A stretch of DNA of 64,000 bases from Ecdyonurus torrentis (taxonomy: Eukaryota > Arthropoda > Insecta > Ephemeroptera > Heptageniidae). This document shows positions 11,815-25,869 of the stretch, one piece after another. The notes under the pieces are model-generated. The model was not told the origin of the DNA, made no database searches, and saw only the letters and a program-made list of their open reading frames with translations. The position numbers and the translations under genes are program-made. Position 1 is the first letter of the stretch. Each line of letters starts with the position of its first letter. Location of the stretch: assembly GCA_949318235.1 (NCBI GenBank), contig OX439127.1, positions 21,475,344 to 21,539,343 on the forward strand. Direction: 5' to 3'.

Positions 11815-12797
11815 CAACAGATTTTCAAGTACTTATCCTACTTAGTTGTTAAATGTTTTCAAAGTCAAAACAAAACCATTCCCTTACCTAATAAAATAAA
11901 TATATGCTAACATTAGACGAAAGTAAATAAAGGATTGTTCTAAAAGTTCTTTGGGAATCATAAAACAGTATCAACATCAAATATTGAATGCTTTATATTC
12001 GTATTTATTTTTTTGTTAATTATACTGGAAAAATTGGATGACTATATAGCTGAAACTTTCGAAGGTGAATTTTATTGTATTTTCAACAAGATCTGTAAAA
12101 GTATATTGACTTTTCCATTACTTTATAAAAATGAGTAAAAATCCATACAAAAAAATCATAAGAATATTTCAAAACTATAAAATCAAAGCAGTTACTCAAT
12201 GGTACATCTACCATGTTTTAAACGTCATTTATGTATATTTTTTTTTTAGCGATTTAAATATTTATTTCCTATATTCTAAAAATGTTAAACAAGTTTTAAG
12301 AATCTTGTTACGTTGATATCTTAATCAAAATAAATTATTTTACCAGAATTTTATTACTATAAATCTTTTGAAACTTTTAAGTCAGAGTGTCGGTTGATGG
12401 ATTAGTTATAATTAAAAATATACATTTTCACTCTGGAACTAATTTAAATATCAATACGGATAACTCAATAAGTAAAATAAATAAAATATAGGAATAAAAC
12501 TTTTGAGAATTTTAGTTTTGTTTGTTACAGTTCAAAGTAAATTACGAAATACAATTACGATCTTTAAAAATTTAGTCCTATAGCAGTCCTCAATTTAACA
12601 CTTTTTCAAACAGTATAACTACCAAATCGGTTTACGAATGTAACACATGACTAAGCTTCATTTTATTTACATATTCAAATCGTCGTGTTGAAATTTCAAT
12701 GTTGAGATAAATATGGGGTCGGGAAGTTTAAATGATACAATACAAACTTCCATTTTGGTGTACTAGTAGTTTGCTATCACTTCTTGTATTATATAAC

Positions 12798-12801
<4 letters not shown>
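11815..12801. other. AT-rich stretch without a gene
   Basis: Unique AT-rich sequence. The 61-codon frame at 12131-12316 is a chance frame. Confidence 0.6.

Positions 12802-12872
<71 letters not shown>
12802..12872. repeat. (AG)n microsatellite
   Basis: Pure AG run of about 71 bp. Confidence 0.97.
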
Positions 12873-12874
<2 letters not shown>

Positions 12875-13232
12875 AATATATTGGACAAATAAATTGGTTC
12901 CCTAAAAATGCTAGCTGAGGTCTTTTATTATTATGTTTTATATAAATGCATATCTCAATAAAACATTAAAAAATATTATTTTAATTCAACGATTTAATAA
13001 AAAATTAATTTTTTTTTGCAATCTAACGGATTTCGCATTGTTGGATAATTTTTTTCGACTTCTCTGTGTGTATGTTTATATACAGTAAATATGTATATAT
13101 ATAAATTTAAAAAAAAAAACTCATGTATTTCGTTCAACAAGAAGAGGTTGATTCTTTTTCATGCTGTTGAAATATCGTAACTGAACGTAATAAAACGCAA
13201 TTCACAGGAAAAGTGGCTAAAGCTTTGAACTT

Positions 13233-13233
<1 letters not shown>

Positions 13234-13272
<39 letters not shown>
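13234..13272. repeat. (CT)n microsatellite
   Basis: Pure CT run of about 39 bp. The minus-strand frames spanning it owe their length to it. Confidence 0.96.
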
Positions 13273-13277
<5 letters not shown>

Positions 13278-13844
13278 TGTTAAAAGCGTTGAGCAATATA
13301 TTGGCGTTTGAAAAACCACCAACACCCCCGTTAATTCTAAACTTTGATGGTTTGTGATGAAAGCGCGGTGAAAGAGAGAGAATTAGCAATACCTTGTTGT
13401 GGAACCACACTCATTAATCACTTTTTCAAGAGAGTCTGTTACATAAAAACTTTTATACAATTGACAAAAAAAACTCTTTGAAGTTTTTTTTACTGTAAAT
13501 TAAATGAATGATGTGAAAAGTAGTAATAATTAAATATAAAATACATAAATATGTAATTACTAATTGATTAAAAAAAACTACTTCAAAAACGGAGGGAAAA
13601 AATCAGAGGGAAAATATATAAATTAACAATAATTTTATAAATAAATTATGTTTAAATATTTTTATAAGCTTAGAATTTTAACAATATGTTAATTAAATTT
13701 AATTTAAACGTTAATAATAAATACTTTGTCAAATTATATTTAAATTGTTCATATTATAATTGAATATAATACAATCAAGTTTTATTATTAATATTAGTTA
13801 CACAAAAATTAATATTCAAAATATTTTTATCTAATATTATTTAT

Positions 13845-14179
13845 TTAAAGTAATATACCAGAGAAAAATATAAACACAAAACACTTCATGGGATTTATAT
13901 AAATAACATTAATTTGTCTCAAAACCCAACAGTAGCCCCGTAGCAGTGATCAGAAAGTTCGATTTATGCAACCCGCACAACATTTTTATACTAATTGTTT
14001 GCATGTTTCTGACGTCATAAATATGAATTTTCACGCAAATTGCATACTTTACAGTATTTTCACGCTCTCTCGTGAGGCTACATTAACATTCTGGTAAAAT
14101 TTGTTATCAATTTTGAAGATCCCATTTCGTGTTAATTCATTAAAAAGCACATGAAGTTTTATGTGGTCTATGCCTTTAA
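13845..14179 (-). mobile_element. MITE family A, copy 2
   Basis: About 335 bp on the minus strand. Both ends are TTAA, and the left end in the window reads TTAAAGTAATATACCAGAG. The interior retains CCCAACAGTAGCCCCGTAGC, ACCCGCACAACATTTTTATA, GACGTCATAAATATGAATTT and TTCTGGTAAAAT. CRE octamer at 14010-14017. Confidence 0.85.
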
Positions 14180-14236
14180 TATTGGTTATTTATCTTCCTA
14201 TGTTTCAAATTCATATTTTTTTTTAATGTAAAAATG

Positions 14237-14540
14237 AGGAAGACCTAAAAAATTTAGAGGCCAATGTTATTAAATATTCTAAAAGATGACATCGTCTGAA
14301 TCGATATATAATTATGCAAATTTCTAATTCTTGAATTCGTAAAGTATTTTTGAATTTTTTTGACGAAATAACATCACGGTCGGCATGCATTATTTACTAA
14401 CCGTAAAGTGATTTTTCTACTTTCAAAAATTAATATAAAATATTAAATGAACTCAAAATTTAGAAATTTGCGATTCAGGACGATGTCCTTTTTTAGAATA
14501 TGAAATAATAATACCTCCTAAAAATATTTTTGGTCTTATT
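14237..14540. mobile_element. MITE family C (fold-back), copy 1
   Basis: The two halves are imperfect inverted repeats. The left half begins AGGAAGACC and contains ATTCTAAAAGATGACATCGTC, TCGAT and AATTTCTAATT. The right half carries their complements (GGACGATGTCC, TTTTTTAGAATATGAAATAA, GGTCTTATT). The CRE seen in other family members is degenerate here (TAACATCA). No ORF. Confidence 0.75.
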
Positions 14541-14939
14541 GATCGTTTACAGAAAAGTTTATCTTCCAGCCAAAAAAAAAACAAAACAAAAAAAACAACA
14601 TAATATTAAATTAACTACATAAAATCTAGGAGATTAATTAGTGTTCAAAATACAACTTCTATAATATCATAAAATTATTAATCTTATCATGTTACGACGA
14701 TTTATATTGTGAAGTGGTGAACGCCTTTAAACCATTTATTTTGATTGAGCTATCAGAATAAGTATAATAGAGGAAACGGTTGAATACCAACCAGCGAAAG
14801 TTTAATATAAAAGTTTGTGACAAAAATATAACGTTTAATACATTGTATTACTATTTATTTTTAGAAATGTGAAGAATAAGAAGTCGTATACACGTATACG
14901 TATATAAAACCTAACTTCTTAAATAAGATATTATAGTAT

Positions 14940-15213
14940 CACTCTAAAAATTGGTGCATTACTTTAGTTATACGAACACTAACTTATTTAAGATAATCAC
15001 TTTTAAGTTATTATGAGTAGCTAAAATAATGCATTTTAGCAAGTTATTAAAAAATAACTATTTTAAGTTGTTTTATGCTATTTTAAGTTAAAATAGCTAT
15101 TGTTAATAATTTGCTAAAATGCATTATTGTATAGCTACTCATAATAACTTAAAAGTGATTATTTTAAATAAGTTAGTATTCGTAACTAAAGTATAGCACC
15201 TATTTTTAGAGTG
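14940..15213. mobile_element. Large palindromic element P1
   Basis: Near-perfect inverted repeat of about 274 bp with ends CACTCTAAAAAT..GGTGC and their complement. The arms run to about 15060 and back from about 15085, including CTAACTTATTTAAGATAATCAC, TTAAGTTATTATGAGTAGCTA and AATGCATTTTAGCAA. It contains no CRE or ORF. It would extrude as a hairpin or cruciform and is most simply a fold-back MITE. I see only one copy in the window and no clear target duplication. Confidence 0.7.
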
Positions 15214-15301
15214 ATTGAGCGTTTTTTTGAGTTACTATATTTTAGAACTGAACAATTTTGGAGTCGAGTATAGCATAATGAAGGTATAAAAATTAACATA
15301 G

Positions 15302-15677
15302 TTAACTTTTACAGACCAGATGAAACAACATGTTCTTTTTAAGGATTAAACACAAAATGGCATCTATGCAAAACTGATGACAATTTTGACCAGAATGTAA
15401 ATTTGCCCTCCACAAGGGAGCATGAAAAAACTGCACAATATGCAATATGCGTGAATATTTCTGTTTCTGACGTCAAAAACAGGCAAAAATTAGTGTAAAA
15501 ATGTTGTGCGGGTTGCATAAATTGAAATTTTCTGATCAGTTGGGGATTTTCTACGGCGCTATAAATAACAGTTGGGTTTTGATACAAACAAACTAATATT
15601 ACTTAAATGTAAGTCGATCAAACGTTTTGAGATATAAATGCTTATGTTTTCTTCTTTCAATAAGTTTATGTCTTTAA
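15302..15677 (+). mobile_element. MITE family A, copy 3
   Basis: About 376 bp with TTAA at both borders. It is longer and more diverged than the other copies: the left end is TTAACTTTTACAGACCAGAT and the right part has extra bases before the last TTTAA. It keeps GATGACAATTTTGACCAGAA, the CRE at 15468-15475, GTTGTGCGGGTTGCATAAAT and CAGTTGGGTTTTGA. Confidence 0.8.
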
Positions 15678-15764
15678 GTTTTGTTGATCCATGATTATAT
15701 TTGTTGCGCAATTTTAAAATAGAGCTCAAATTTATTATTACGAGCTTATAGTTTTCTCTCAGCC

Positions 15765-16305
15765 ATTACATTGTGATGGCTAGCGCAGTGCAAAATGGCA
15801 AGCATCAGAATCTGAGCAGGTGCCAGTGAACTTTCCTATTGTGTCGTTATTTCTTGTTTTTCCATCTTCCTTTTAACCACTAATCCTTTGTAAACCTATA
15901 TATTGTCTTCGTTTTCCACTAATTTATTACTAAGAGGCGTCAGCTTCATAGTCATTAAATCTATCTCATAATCGTTTACAACGTGGAATGCACGCAGAAT
16001 AGGACATAGTTAAGTGAAATGAGAATAGTGCAGTGGCCTATCGGGTGACATAGCTTTGTTCCGGGGCTTGTCTGCATAGAATTTTTACGGATGTTGGATG
16101 TATACATCTTCAGCTCGGACTTCTTCATAATCAGTCACTGTTCCGCCCCAAACAAAAAAAAAAAAAAAATTACAGAAGGTTTACATTTTGAGGAGTAGCC
16201 TCGACTGGTCAAATTGCCACTAAGGCAGAGCCACGACTGGATTACATTCATGTGCATCTTACCCCCACATCCTTCGGCACATGAAGCGTGGGCCAGTAAA
16301 AAACG
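15765..16305 (+). repeat. Dispersed GC-richer element E, copy 1
   Basis: This matches the reverse complement of 31915-32402 over most of its length. Shared blocks are AACTTTCCTATTGTG, CTTCCTTTTAACCAC, GTTCCGGGGCTTGTCTGCA, GCTCGGACTTCTTCATAATC, GCCTCGACTGGTCAAATTGC and CATTCATGTGCAT. Some frames partly correspond between the copies (VPGLVC, SDFFII), but copy 1 has stops and shifts, and a poly-A insert at 16153-16169. It could be a retroelement or gene-derived fragment; I do not recognise it. Confidence 0.6.
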
Positions 16306-16880
16306 TATATCAAATCAATCCATCAAATCAATACTTCAAACACTGCGGGCTCTAATCAAACACTATCGGAATCAAGCTACTCCACATTCTTATACCGTGT
16401 GGCAACTTGAACAGACAACAATAGCTGATACTGAACAAGCCAAGCAATGTTATAGGCTGGATTCTTTTCAAGTGACAGATTGGATACGATGAGTCTTTGA
16501 CCGGAGCAGAATTTCTACATAATGCAGTTCCATTTACATGGCATAGAGCAAGTGCGCGGGCTAGGTCGTCATCTCAGTTATTCACTGCCTATATAAAAGA
16601 CACGTGCAACAAAATACCCACAAAGCGTTGATTCGAAGTCAGCCTCCTGTTTACCACTCTAATAGGGCTACAACCTGGAAGTATAGAGTATAGCGCGGAG
16701 GAAGCCCCAAGTTGGTGCAGAGGTTGGTCCGCGTAGGCGGACCAACCAAGGAAAACAAGGGATAAGTGTTTATTCAAGGAAAACACGTGGGTTAAGCTGC
16801 AGGCGTTCACCCATCCACGTATTGACGAGGCGCAACGTCGCTTCATCTCCAAGATCAAATATAGCACTCAGCCCCCAGCA
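16306..16880. other. GC-richer unidentified segment next to element E
   Basis: Base composition remains above the window average to about 16880. A 92-codon plus frame (16214-16492, ending ..FQVTDWIR) and a 92-codon minus frame (16589-16867) are open, but neither resembles a domain I know. It contains a perfect inverted repeat around GGTTGGTCCGC / GCGGACCAACC (16723-16748). It could be a decayed retroelement or pseudogene. The corresponding flank of E copy 2 (below 31915) does not continue with this sequence, so it may be a separate insertion. Confidence 0.35.
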
Positions 16881-17123
16881 ACGAGATAAAACCACCGTGC
16901 TTTATTAATATTACTTGATTACGATCTTTTTCCACTCTTTACTAAAATGTATTTTTAATCCCTTTTTTAATCAATTAAAAAGAAAATGAGAGAGAGCGAG
17001 AGAGGATTAAAAACAACAACTAAATGAAACGGTTTCTTATACAAAATGATATAAAATTACTATAATGGCATGGATTAAATTCTTAATTATAAATTTATTA
17101 CTGTTTTTCTCTCAATTTTAATC

Positions 17124-17292
17124 TGTATGGAAAGAACAAATTACGTAATGTATGCTTTATATATGTCATTATGGCATAAATATTACTCAGCAAGAATAAT
17201 TAAATTTATGCTATATAATGTGTTGTTATGAACAATGTTGCTGAAAATGGGCTCTACTATAATTATCATCAATTTATTTTTGTTTGTGCATA
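17124..17292 (+). mobile_element. MITE family B, copy 3
   Basis: The left end GTATGGAAAGAACAAATTAC corresponds to TACACGGA..AATAAATTAC. The interior TATGTCATTATGGCATAAAT is conserved, as is GTTGCTGAAAATGGGCT. The right end TTTATTTTTGTTTGTGCA corresponds to TTTATTTTTGTCCGTGTA. It is internally deleted relative to the copy at 53419. Confidence 0.6.
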
Positions 17293-17470
17293 TATAAAAA
17301 CAGAAAGAGAAGAACTGTATTTGACACAATTGCATAAATGTTACAAAATTTAAATAATAATAGTTATTATGGAGTATATAGCATAAATTGTGTTGTAATA
17401 AATCAATTTTAATTAAAAAAAAATTAGCTAGTATTTCAATTATTACGTATTTAATTTTGCCCGTGCATTA
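17293..17470 (+). mobile_element. MITE family B, copy 4 (partial)
   Basis: It adjoins copy 3 and repeats its distal half: GCATAAATGTTACAAAATTT, GTTATTATGGAGTATATAGC, TAAATTGTGTTGTAATAAAT, TTAGCTAG and ATTATTACGTATTTAATTTT, ending in GCCCGTGCA. It lacks a clear left terminus. Confidence 0.5.
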
Positions 17471-17794
17471 ACTTATAAAATTAGTATCATGACCAAAAGC
17501 AGAGCTCAATAATACGAAACTTATATAACCTATTACTTGAGGTTACAGTTGCTATAACTCTCTTATGGAAAAATTAAACTTTTGTATAGGTCGCGATACA
17601 TTATCATTTTCTTTTTACCCGCATATTATATTTTTACTGCTACTTTCTAGAACTTAAATTTCCAAAAATACCTAAAATAATAATAATATAAACTGAATTG
17701 AAATTAAGAAATAATGTAATAAAGTGGATATAGGAATACTATATTAATTACTGTTACGTATGATTTTGATTACAGATTTTGTTGAAATTATGTA

Positions 17795-18135
17795 TTAAAG
17801 CCATAGACCACATAAAACAACATGTGCTTTTTAATGAATAAACACGAAATGGAATCTTCCAAACTAATGACAATTTTTACCAGAATGTTAATGCAGCACC
17901 AAGAGAGCGTAAAAAAACTATAAAGTATACAATTTACGTGAAAATTCATGTTTATGACGTCAGAAACATGCAAAAATTAGTATGAAAATGTTGTGCGGGT
18001 TGCATAAATCGAATTTTCTGATCACTGCTACGGGGCTACTGTTGGGTTTTGAGACAAACTAATGTTTTTATTGTAAATCTCATCAAGTGTTTTGTGATAT
18101 AAATGCTTATGTTTTTCTCTGGTGTATTCCTTTAA
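17795..18135 (+). mobile_element. MITE family A, copy 4
   Basis: A clean copy of about 341 bp with TTAA on both sides (TTAAAGCCATAGACCACATA..ATTCCTTTAA). CRE at 17955-17962. The block GTTGTGCGGGTTGCATAAAT and the GCTACGGGGCTACTGTTGGG segment are intact. This is a good reference copy. Confidence 0.9.
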
Positions 18136-19196
18136 TTTATATAAATATTTTACGTTAAAAGAGACTAACGTAAAACTAGTTGGTTTTAACAAAAAAAAAA
18201 CATTAATTATTATTATAATTCAGGAAAACAAAGCGAACTTTGAAACCAGAATTCATATAAATAACTTTATCTCAGAAAAAATGTCTATAAACAAACGAGA
18301 GGTAAGAAACTTTTCTTTCTACATGACGAAACATAAATAAAATTGAAACTGGGTATGCACCAAAATCATATCTCATAACAGGATTTTGCTTATTTTATTA
18401 TTCCTGAATTCATTTCTTGCCTAATGTTAAATTTATATTATTTCCTATCACTATATAGGGATTATAAATCTGAGGGGTGTAGCAAATGTAATTTATCAGT
18501 TTAAAAAAACACCTATCTATAAACTTCGGAACTTAGTTTATAAATCAAAACACATTTTGTGAGTGCTTCCGTCGTTATCATCTTTTCAATAATCTTCGGA
18601 ATATATAATATAATTATAAATATATGAAAGCCTTCCGTCAGTTTTGATAAATCATAAATCAAGAATATTACACTGAATCAGAAAATTTTGATATACCACC
18701 TTTAAAATTAATGACATCGACGTGCGTATGACCACACACTTAAAATTGGAACATTATACTGATTCAATTCATATTTTTGTTTGAATCCCCGAGTCAGTTC
18801 ATTTCCCTCTCGGTTCAGTTCCAGGGAGCCTTGTCGTTAATATTTAATTATATGAGATGAAAACTATTTTCAATATATTTGTATATTTATTTTGTTCATA
18901 AATACGTAATAGCATATCATAATAACTAGAAAAATGGTTGTTGTATAAATTTATTTGTTACTATGAACTGCCTGGGTCAGTTGAGTTTCTTATTGAATAT
19001 CGATACTGGTAAATTTATTGTTATCACAATAGTTAGAGCCCACGTGTTGCTAGGAAGCAAAAACAGAAACAAAAGTATCAAATGAAGAAATAAATAAAGT
19101 CATTAACAAAACTCGTCAATCGTAATGATAATTTCAAGTATAAACTAAAAATTTCGTCTCCCTACCTTTATAAAATAAAAATGTTTTGTAAATAAT
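18136..19196. other. AT-rich stretch without a gene
   Basis: Unique sequence apart from small inverted motifs. A slightly GC-richer patch near 18780-18840 (GAATCCCCGAGTCAG..GGTTCAGTTCCAGGG) has no recognised identity. No gene seen. Confidence 0.5.
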
Positions 19197-19359
19197 AGCT
19201 CGTTCTATAAACTACACACAACTATTGTGCCATAGCAGCTTCACAATTTTTCCTTTCTTAAAAACATCTGATCATGACGTCATTACCTGTTTACTAATTA
19301 TGGTGGATCATTGTTATTTCTTTGTTTAGATCTTCGGACTTGATAAGAATGAACAAAAC

Positions 19360-19632
19360 TTTACAAAAAAAAATTCCCTGCTCAACATTCAACTCACTTT
19401 TATCGGTTCTAAAAACAAAATCAACCAATGAATGTGTCTTATTTTGTTGGTCAGCCAATCACTGTTAATGATATTCACTATACTTTACAGAACAAACTAA
19501 TATCTCTTTAGTTTATTCTGTAAAGTATAGTGAATTTCTTTAACAATGATTGGCTGTCAAAAAAATTAGTCACTCTCATTGGTTTAATCTTGTTTTTTTA
19601 AGCCGATAAAATTGAGTCGCTGTTGAGCATGG

Positions 19633-19640
<8 letters not shown>
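19360..19640. mobile_element. Inner palindrome P2b
   Basis: Fold-back of about 280 bp centred near 19505. The left arm has GCTCAACATTCAACTCA, TTTTATCGG, CCAATGA, CAGCCAATCACTGTTAA and TTCACTATACTTTACAGAA. The right arm has the complements in reverse order with scattered mismatches. A poly-T run (19636-19663) follows directly. It contains CCAAT motifs in both arms. Confidence 0.7.
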
Positions 19641-19663
<23 letters not shown>

Positions 19664-19679
19664 GAACGTCCGTTTATTT

Positions 19680-20097
19680 TTATCAAGCCCTTGTCAACTT
19701 ACTTTTTTTTTATCATTTAGTATAGTATATCATTTAGTTAGGTATAATTACCATACCTTAATATCCACGAATTAGACACCATCACGTTGATTTTGTATTT
19801 ATTTTCGTGTATTTTCCTTTTTGCGGTTATATCACGTATCTGACGTCACAATGTACCGCCGCCAATCACAGTCACCGCTCTGGTCACGTGATAAATTTAA
19901 GCCCCTCCCTCAAGTTCTTTACTCCTATCACTGCCCCATCGGTACATTGTGACGTCAGATACGTGATATAACCGCAAAAATGAAAATAAACAAAAATAAA
20001 TACAAAATCAACGTGTTGGTGTCTAATTCATGGATATTAAGGTATGGTAATTATCAGTCTAGTATTCTAAATGATAAAAAAGTAAGTTGACAAGAGC
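19680..20097. mobile_element. Inner palindrome P2c
   Basis: Long-armed fold-back with arms at about 19690-19855 and 19935-20096 around a GC-richer spacer (CACCGCTCTGGTCACGTGAT..). The arms share TTGTCAACTTAC, TACCATACCTTAATATCC, TTAGACACCA, ACGTTGATTTTGTATTTATT, GCGGTTATATCACGTATC and TGACGTCACAATGTACCG. Each arm carries an exact CRE (19841-19848 and 19950-19957), placed symmetrically. Confidence 0.75.
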
Positions 20098-20254
20098 TTT
20101 AAGTTCTAAACGAAGAAATAAAAAAATGATCATGATCAACCATACATAATTATAAACGTCGTAAACAGGTAGTTACGTCATGATCAGGTGTTCTTAACAA
20201 AGGAAATTTTTCGATGCTGGCTCAAGAGTTGTGTGTAGTTTACAGAACGAATTT

Positions 20255-21765
20255 TTGTGTATGCTATGAAAAGTGATAAAGTAAAGTAAAGGATTTAAAA
20301 TAAAAATATGTTAACATTTAAATTTGTCATTACAAAAATATTTCATGAATTGTTTTTTTCAATACAAAAATGTGATGTCAACATAGCTTAATTTCATATA
20401 TAGTGTGCACTCGCTTGAGCAATTATTTTAAATTAACTTTTAATATATTATCCAATTTAATTCCATTCTAATTTTTTTGCAGTAAATTTTGTTAATTGCT
20501 TTTTGTCTTTTTTTTTTTGTCTTTTTTTTTTTTTTTTTTTTTTTTTTTGAAATAAACTATTTATATTCTATATAATAATATATATTTATTATTTATTAAA
20601 CGAAACAATTGAAATTAAGCTTTTATTGATCTTCAACTTAAAGTTTTGATGGTGTGATAATAATATAATAAAATTATAAAGTAAAGTGTAGAATGACACA
20701 TTCTTTATTATTAAAATGTTAATGTGATATTATATTATTTGACCTTTGAACAAAAGAGTTTAGCAAACTAAAAAGTAATTAAATTTGTCTCTTATGCAAA
20801 ATGTAATTTAAGTTAACGAATTTCTCGCCTCAAGGTAATAATATAGAAAAAAAAAAGTAGTGAATAAAAAAATGTGAACTAAAAAAAAAAAGCACGCTCT
20901 TTTGAAAATAAATTATTTATAGAGTATAATACAGCAGTATACACTGTAGTACACTTGCTATTTTCTGCATGAGTCAACATTATACAAAAGGTGCTATATA
21001 CAATTCTTTTTTTTTGTATAAAGCTAATAATATTACTACAGTAAAAAAATATTATACATTAAATGGTAGAATAAACATGTAATATAGTATCTATTTGATC
21101 ATAATAAAATTATCATGGATGAATGATTAATAATGTATATATAAACTATTTAGTTAATTTTTTTTTATAATATTATATATGTATATAAATAATATAATAT
21201 GCAAAAATATATTTAAGCTCGTTTATAATTAAATGATTTTATTTTCTATATAAATACTGGGCTGTGGACCGAGGATAATTGTTTTTGTTTTTATAAATAA
21301 CCATATATAATACAAAGTTTGCGTAATGTGTACAAGTACAATAATATGGAATATACAAATATCACAACAAAGAGTTATTATTTATATGTCAGTGTATCTA
21401 CAGCCTATCTAATACAAGGAAGACTCTGAATGTCACCGGAAGTTGCACTTTTATTGGATATTGTAAATAATGAATTTGAAGATAAAAGTTCATAAATAAA
21501 AACTTCAATGCTATAATGTTAATGTGACAAATTTTTACATTGAATCCTAGAAACAAAGGCACAACCGGTTTGGTCTAACTTATTAATTATTTTGTACAGA
21601 CTGTGTATTATTTTTCATTGTTATTAACTATATATAAATACATTTAAATTTGCTTCTTTTTTCATGTACAGTTTCAATGGTATATTGTAATTGCTGTTGA
21701 ATTATTAAACAATGATATTTATTTTTAGGCTGATTGTTTTAGTCTGTAAGGATTGCCGCGACGCA

Positions 21766-21796
<31 letters not shown>

Positions 21797-22090
21797 AAAG
21801 GTCGAATGATCAAAATATTATTACTTTGACGTTTTTGATTTGTATTTATTCATGTAAAAAAAGAGTAATTGTAAGTCTTCATTATTAGTTTTTTTTTATA
21901 TGCTGAAACCGTACATTTCTGTTTTTCATCCACAATTGAATTATATGTATGGTATCTTTTTTCAATTACAAAATAATAAAATGCACAATGTAGATATGTA
22001 GATTTTTCACGGTTCGATAAATGAGATGAGAAATTGCTAGTGTCGTAGGCTGTAGCGGAAAACCTTACCAAAGTGTTGTTCTTCTTCTGT
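20255..22090. other. AT-rich stretch without a gene
   Basis: Low-complexity AT-rich DNA with poly-T runs at 20522-20548 and 21766-21790. No transposon family from this window and no gene recognised. Confidence 0.6.
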
Positions 22091-22097
22091 TCACGAC

Positions 22098-22196
22098 GTT
22101 TCGCGTCCGACGTTGGGCGGCGCATCTTCAAGTGAGTAACACAAGTTGATCAACTCACTCACCTGAATATGCACCCAACGTCGGACGCGAAACAAA
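22098..22196. repeat. GC-rich inverted repeat with a GTCGGACGCGAAAC core
   Basis: The arm at about 22098-22137 (complement reads CTTGAAGATGCGCC.. CCAACGTCGGACGCGAAAC) is repeated inverted at 22160-22196 (CCTGAATATGCACCC AACGTCGGACGCGAAAC), with a 22-base spacer. It is unusually GC-rich here. The TGAAGATG..GCGAAAC pattern resembles short motifs common at the ends of some animal retroelements, but I cannot assign a family. Confidence 0.5.
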
Positions 22197-22199
22197 CAC

Positions 22200-22999
22200 C
22201 CACCACAGTTATCCCGTTAGAGCCATCAACACTAGCAATGTCCACCTCAAAATACACAATTTCAGCATAAAATTCCATTATATATTTTTAAGTTTTATGT
22301 AAAAGTATTACATAAAAAACTTCAATTCAATTTGTATCATTTTCTTGTTATGAAAATCTATGTTCTATTGAAATTGAATCGATCTCAAGTATCAATAAGG
22401 TTCTTCAGAAAACTTATTTTGTGCCTTTAAAAAATTATGTTTATCGATTTCTCTTCTCACTTTAAAATTGTAAATTTAATCCAGAAGTATATAATGTTAC
22501 TTACAATAATAAACAATACACTAGTATACAAAAATAGTAAAAATACCGATAAAGAAAATTATTGTGTAATCTTTGCAAAAAAGAAGAAAAAAATGTATCA
22601 ACATTTTAAACTTGTTAACACCAAATGGCATTTAGCGAATTGAAATAATATTATATAAAGGTGGAAATTGGTAATTCAATTTGTTTCTTTGTAGTGAAAT
22701 GCTTTTCATAAAATAAACCTTTGTATTATAAATAAATATAATCTACTACAATAGAAGCACAAGGAATGTAAATTTCAAACTTAACGCCAACAAAAATAAC
22801 TCGCAATTTAAGTCAAGTTTTTTTTTTTTTTTTTTTTCTTTTTAATTATATACCATAATACAAGTATTTATTTATTTATACGCATAATCATCATAATATG
22901 CTCTTGTATGATGCATTGAAATTGAAACAAAAAAATCATTGGTGTGATAAGAAAATCATTCAATTCATGTTATATTTGAATATTTTTACTTCATCGAAA

Positions 23000-23036
<37 letters not shown>

Positions 23037-23142
23037 ATCCTATTATACTTAATATGTAAAATTCCTACTCGTATAGGTTTTTAATTACGATATTCTTCTT
23101 TTTCTTTCTTCTTCTTTTTGTTACAATAATACATTTATATGT

Positions 23143-23176
<34 letters not shown>

Positions 23177-23315
23177 CACACATTGACACATACACACACA
23201 CATACATTTTAAAGGCGTTTTACACAACTTATATGTATTTTATTACAAAGATTTTTCTTAGTTCCTAAAAGTAAGAATGAAAATGTCTTAACATACACGT
23301 TCATTGTACATATGT
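22200..23315. other. AT-rich stretch without a gene
   Basis: AT-rich, with poly-T at 22820-22837 and 23002-23034 and poly-A at 23144-23173. No gene seen. Confidence 0.6.
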
Positions 23316-23418
<103 letters not shown>

Positions 23419-23872
23419 AAGGAAAATTTCTATGACATTTTAATATAAGTGTAACAAAGCAAAAAGGAGTTGAAACAAAAGATTTTATGAGTGACGTTGA
23501 CAATAGACGTTATATATACTTATTATGTATTATATATAATATACATAATATAAGATGTATGTATATATATAAGAAAGTAAGGAAAAAAAAAAAGGTTCTT
23601 TTGTACCATATTATAAAATAGCCACGAGAGTTCCTATTGACGTCATTATGTTACTTTTATGTGTTAATTATTAATTAGAGAGAGAGAGACGGAGATAGAG
23701 AGAGAGAGGCTTGAAAGAATCAGTATTGAAAAATACATCTAGAATAAAAATCGCGAATTTCTTCATCGATTAAATGTTTTTTATTTTCTTATTTGGTAAC
23801 TAAAATTTGCATGAAGTCTTTTTATTATATAAAACAGACTTGTCTCGTACGTTTGTCTGTACAGAGAGTGGG

Positions 23873-25869
<1,997 letters not shown>

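Larger units (their letters stand above)
19197..20254. mobile_element. Composite nested palindrome P2
   Basis: Outer arms at about 19197-19345 and 20098-20254 are inverted copies (CGTTCTATAAACTACACACA against its complement near 20226-20250; CTGATCATGACGTCATTACC against CCTGATCATGACGTAACTACC). Two further inverted repeats lie inside, annotated separately. The outer left arm carries a CRE at 19275-19282. Best read as a fold-back transposon that received one or two other fold-back elements. Confidence 0.7.

Noticed and set aside
13845..14179. Family A interpreted as a SINE or a conserved non-coding gene
   Set aside because: Terminal inverted repeats, TTAA borders, no poly-A tail, and the clean insertion into family D at 36.3 kb show a DNA transposon.
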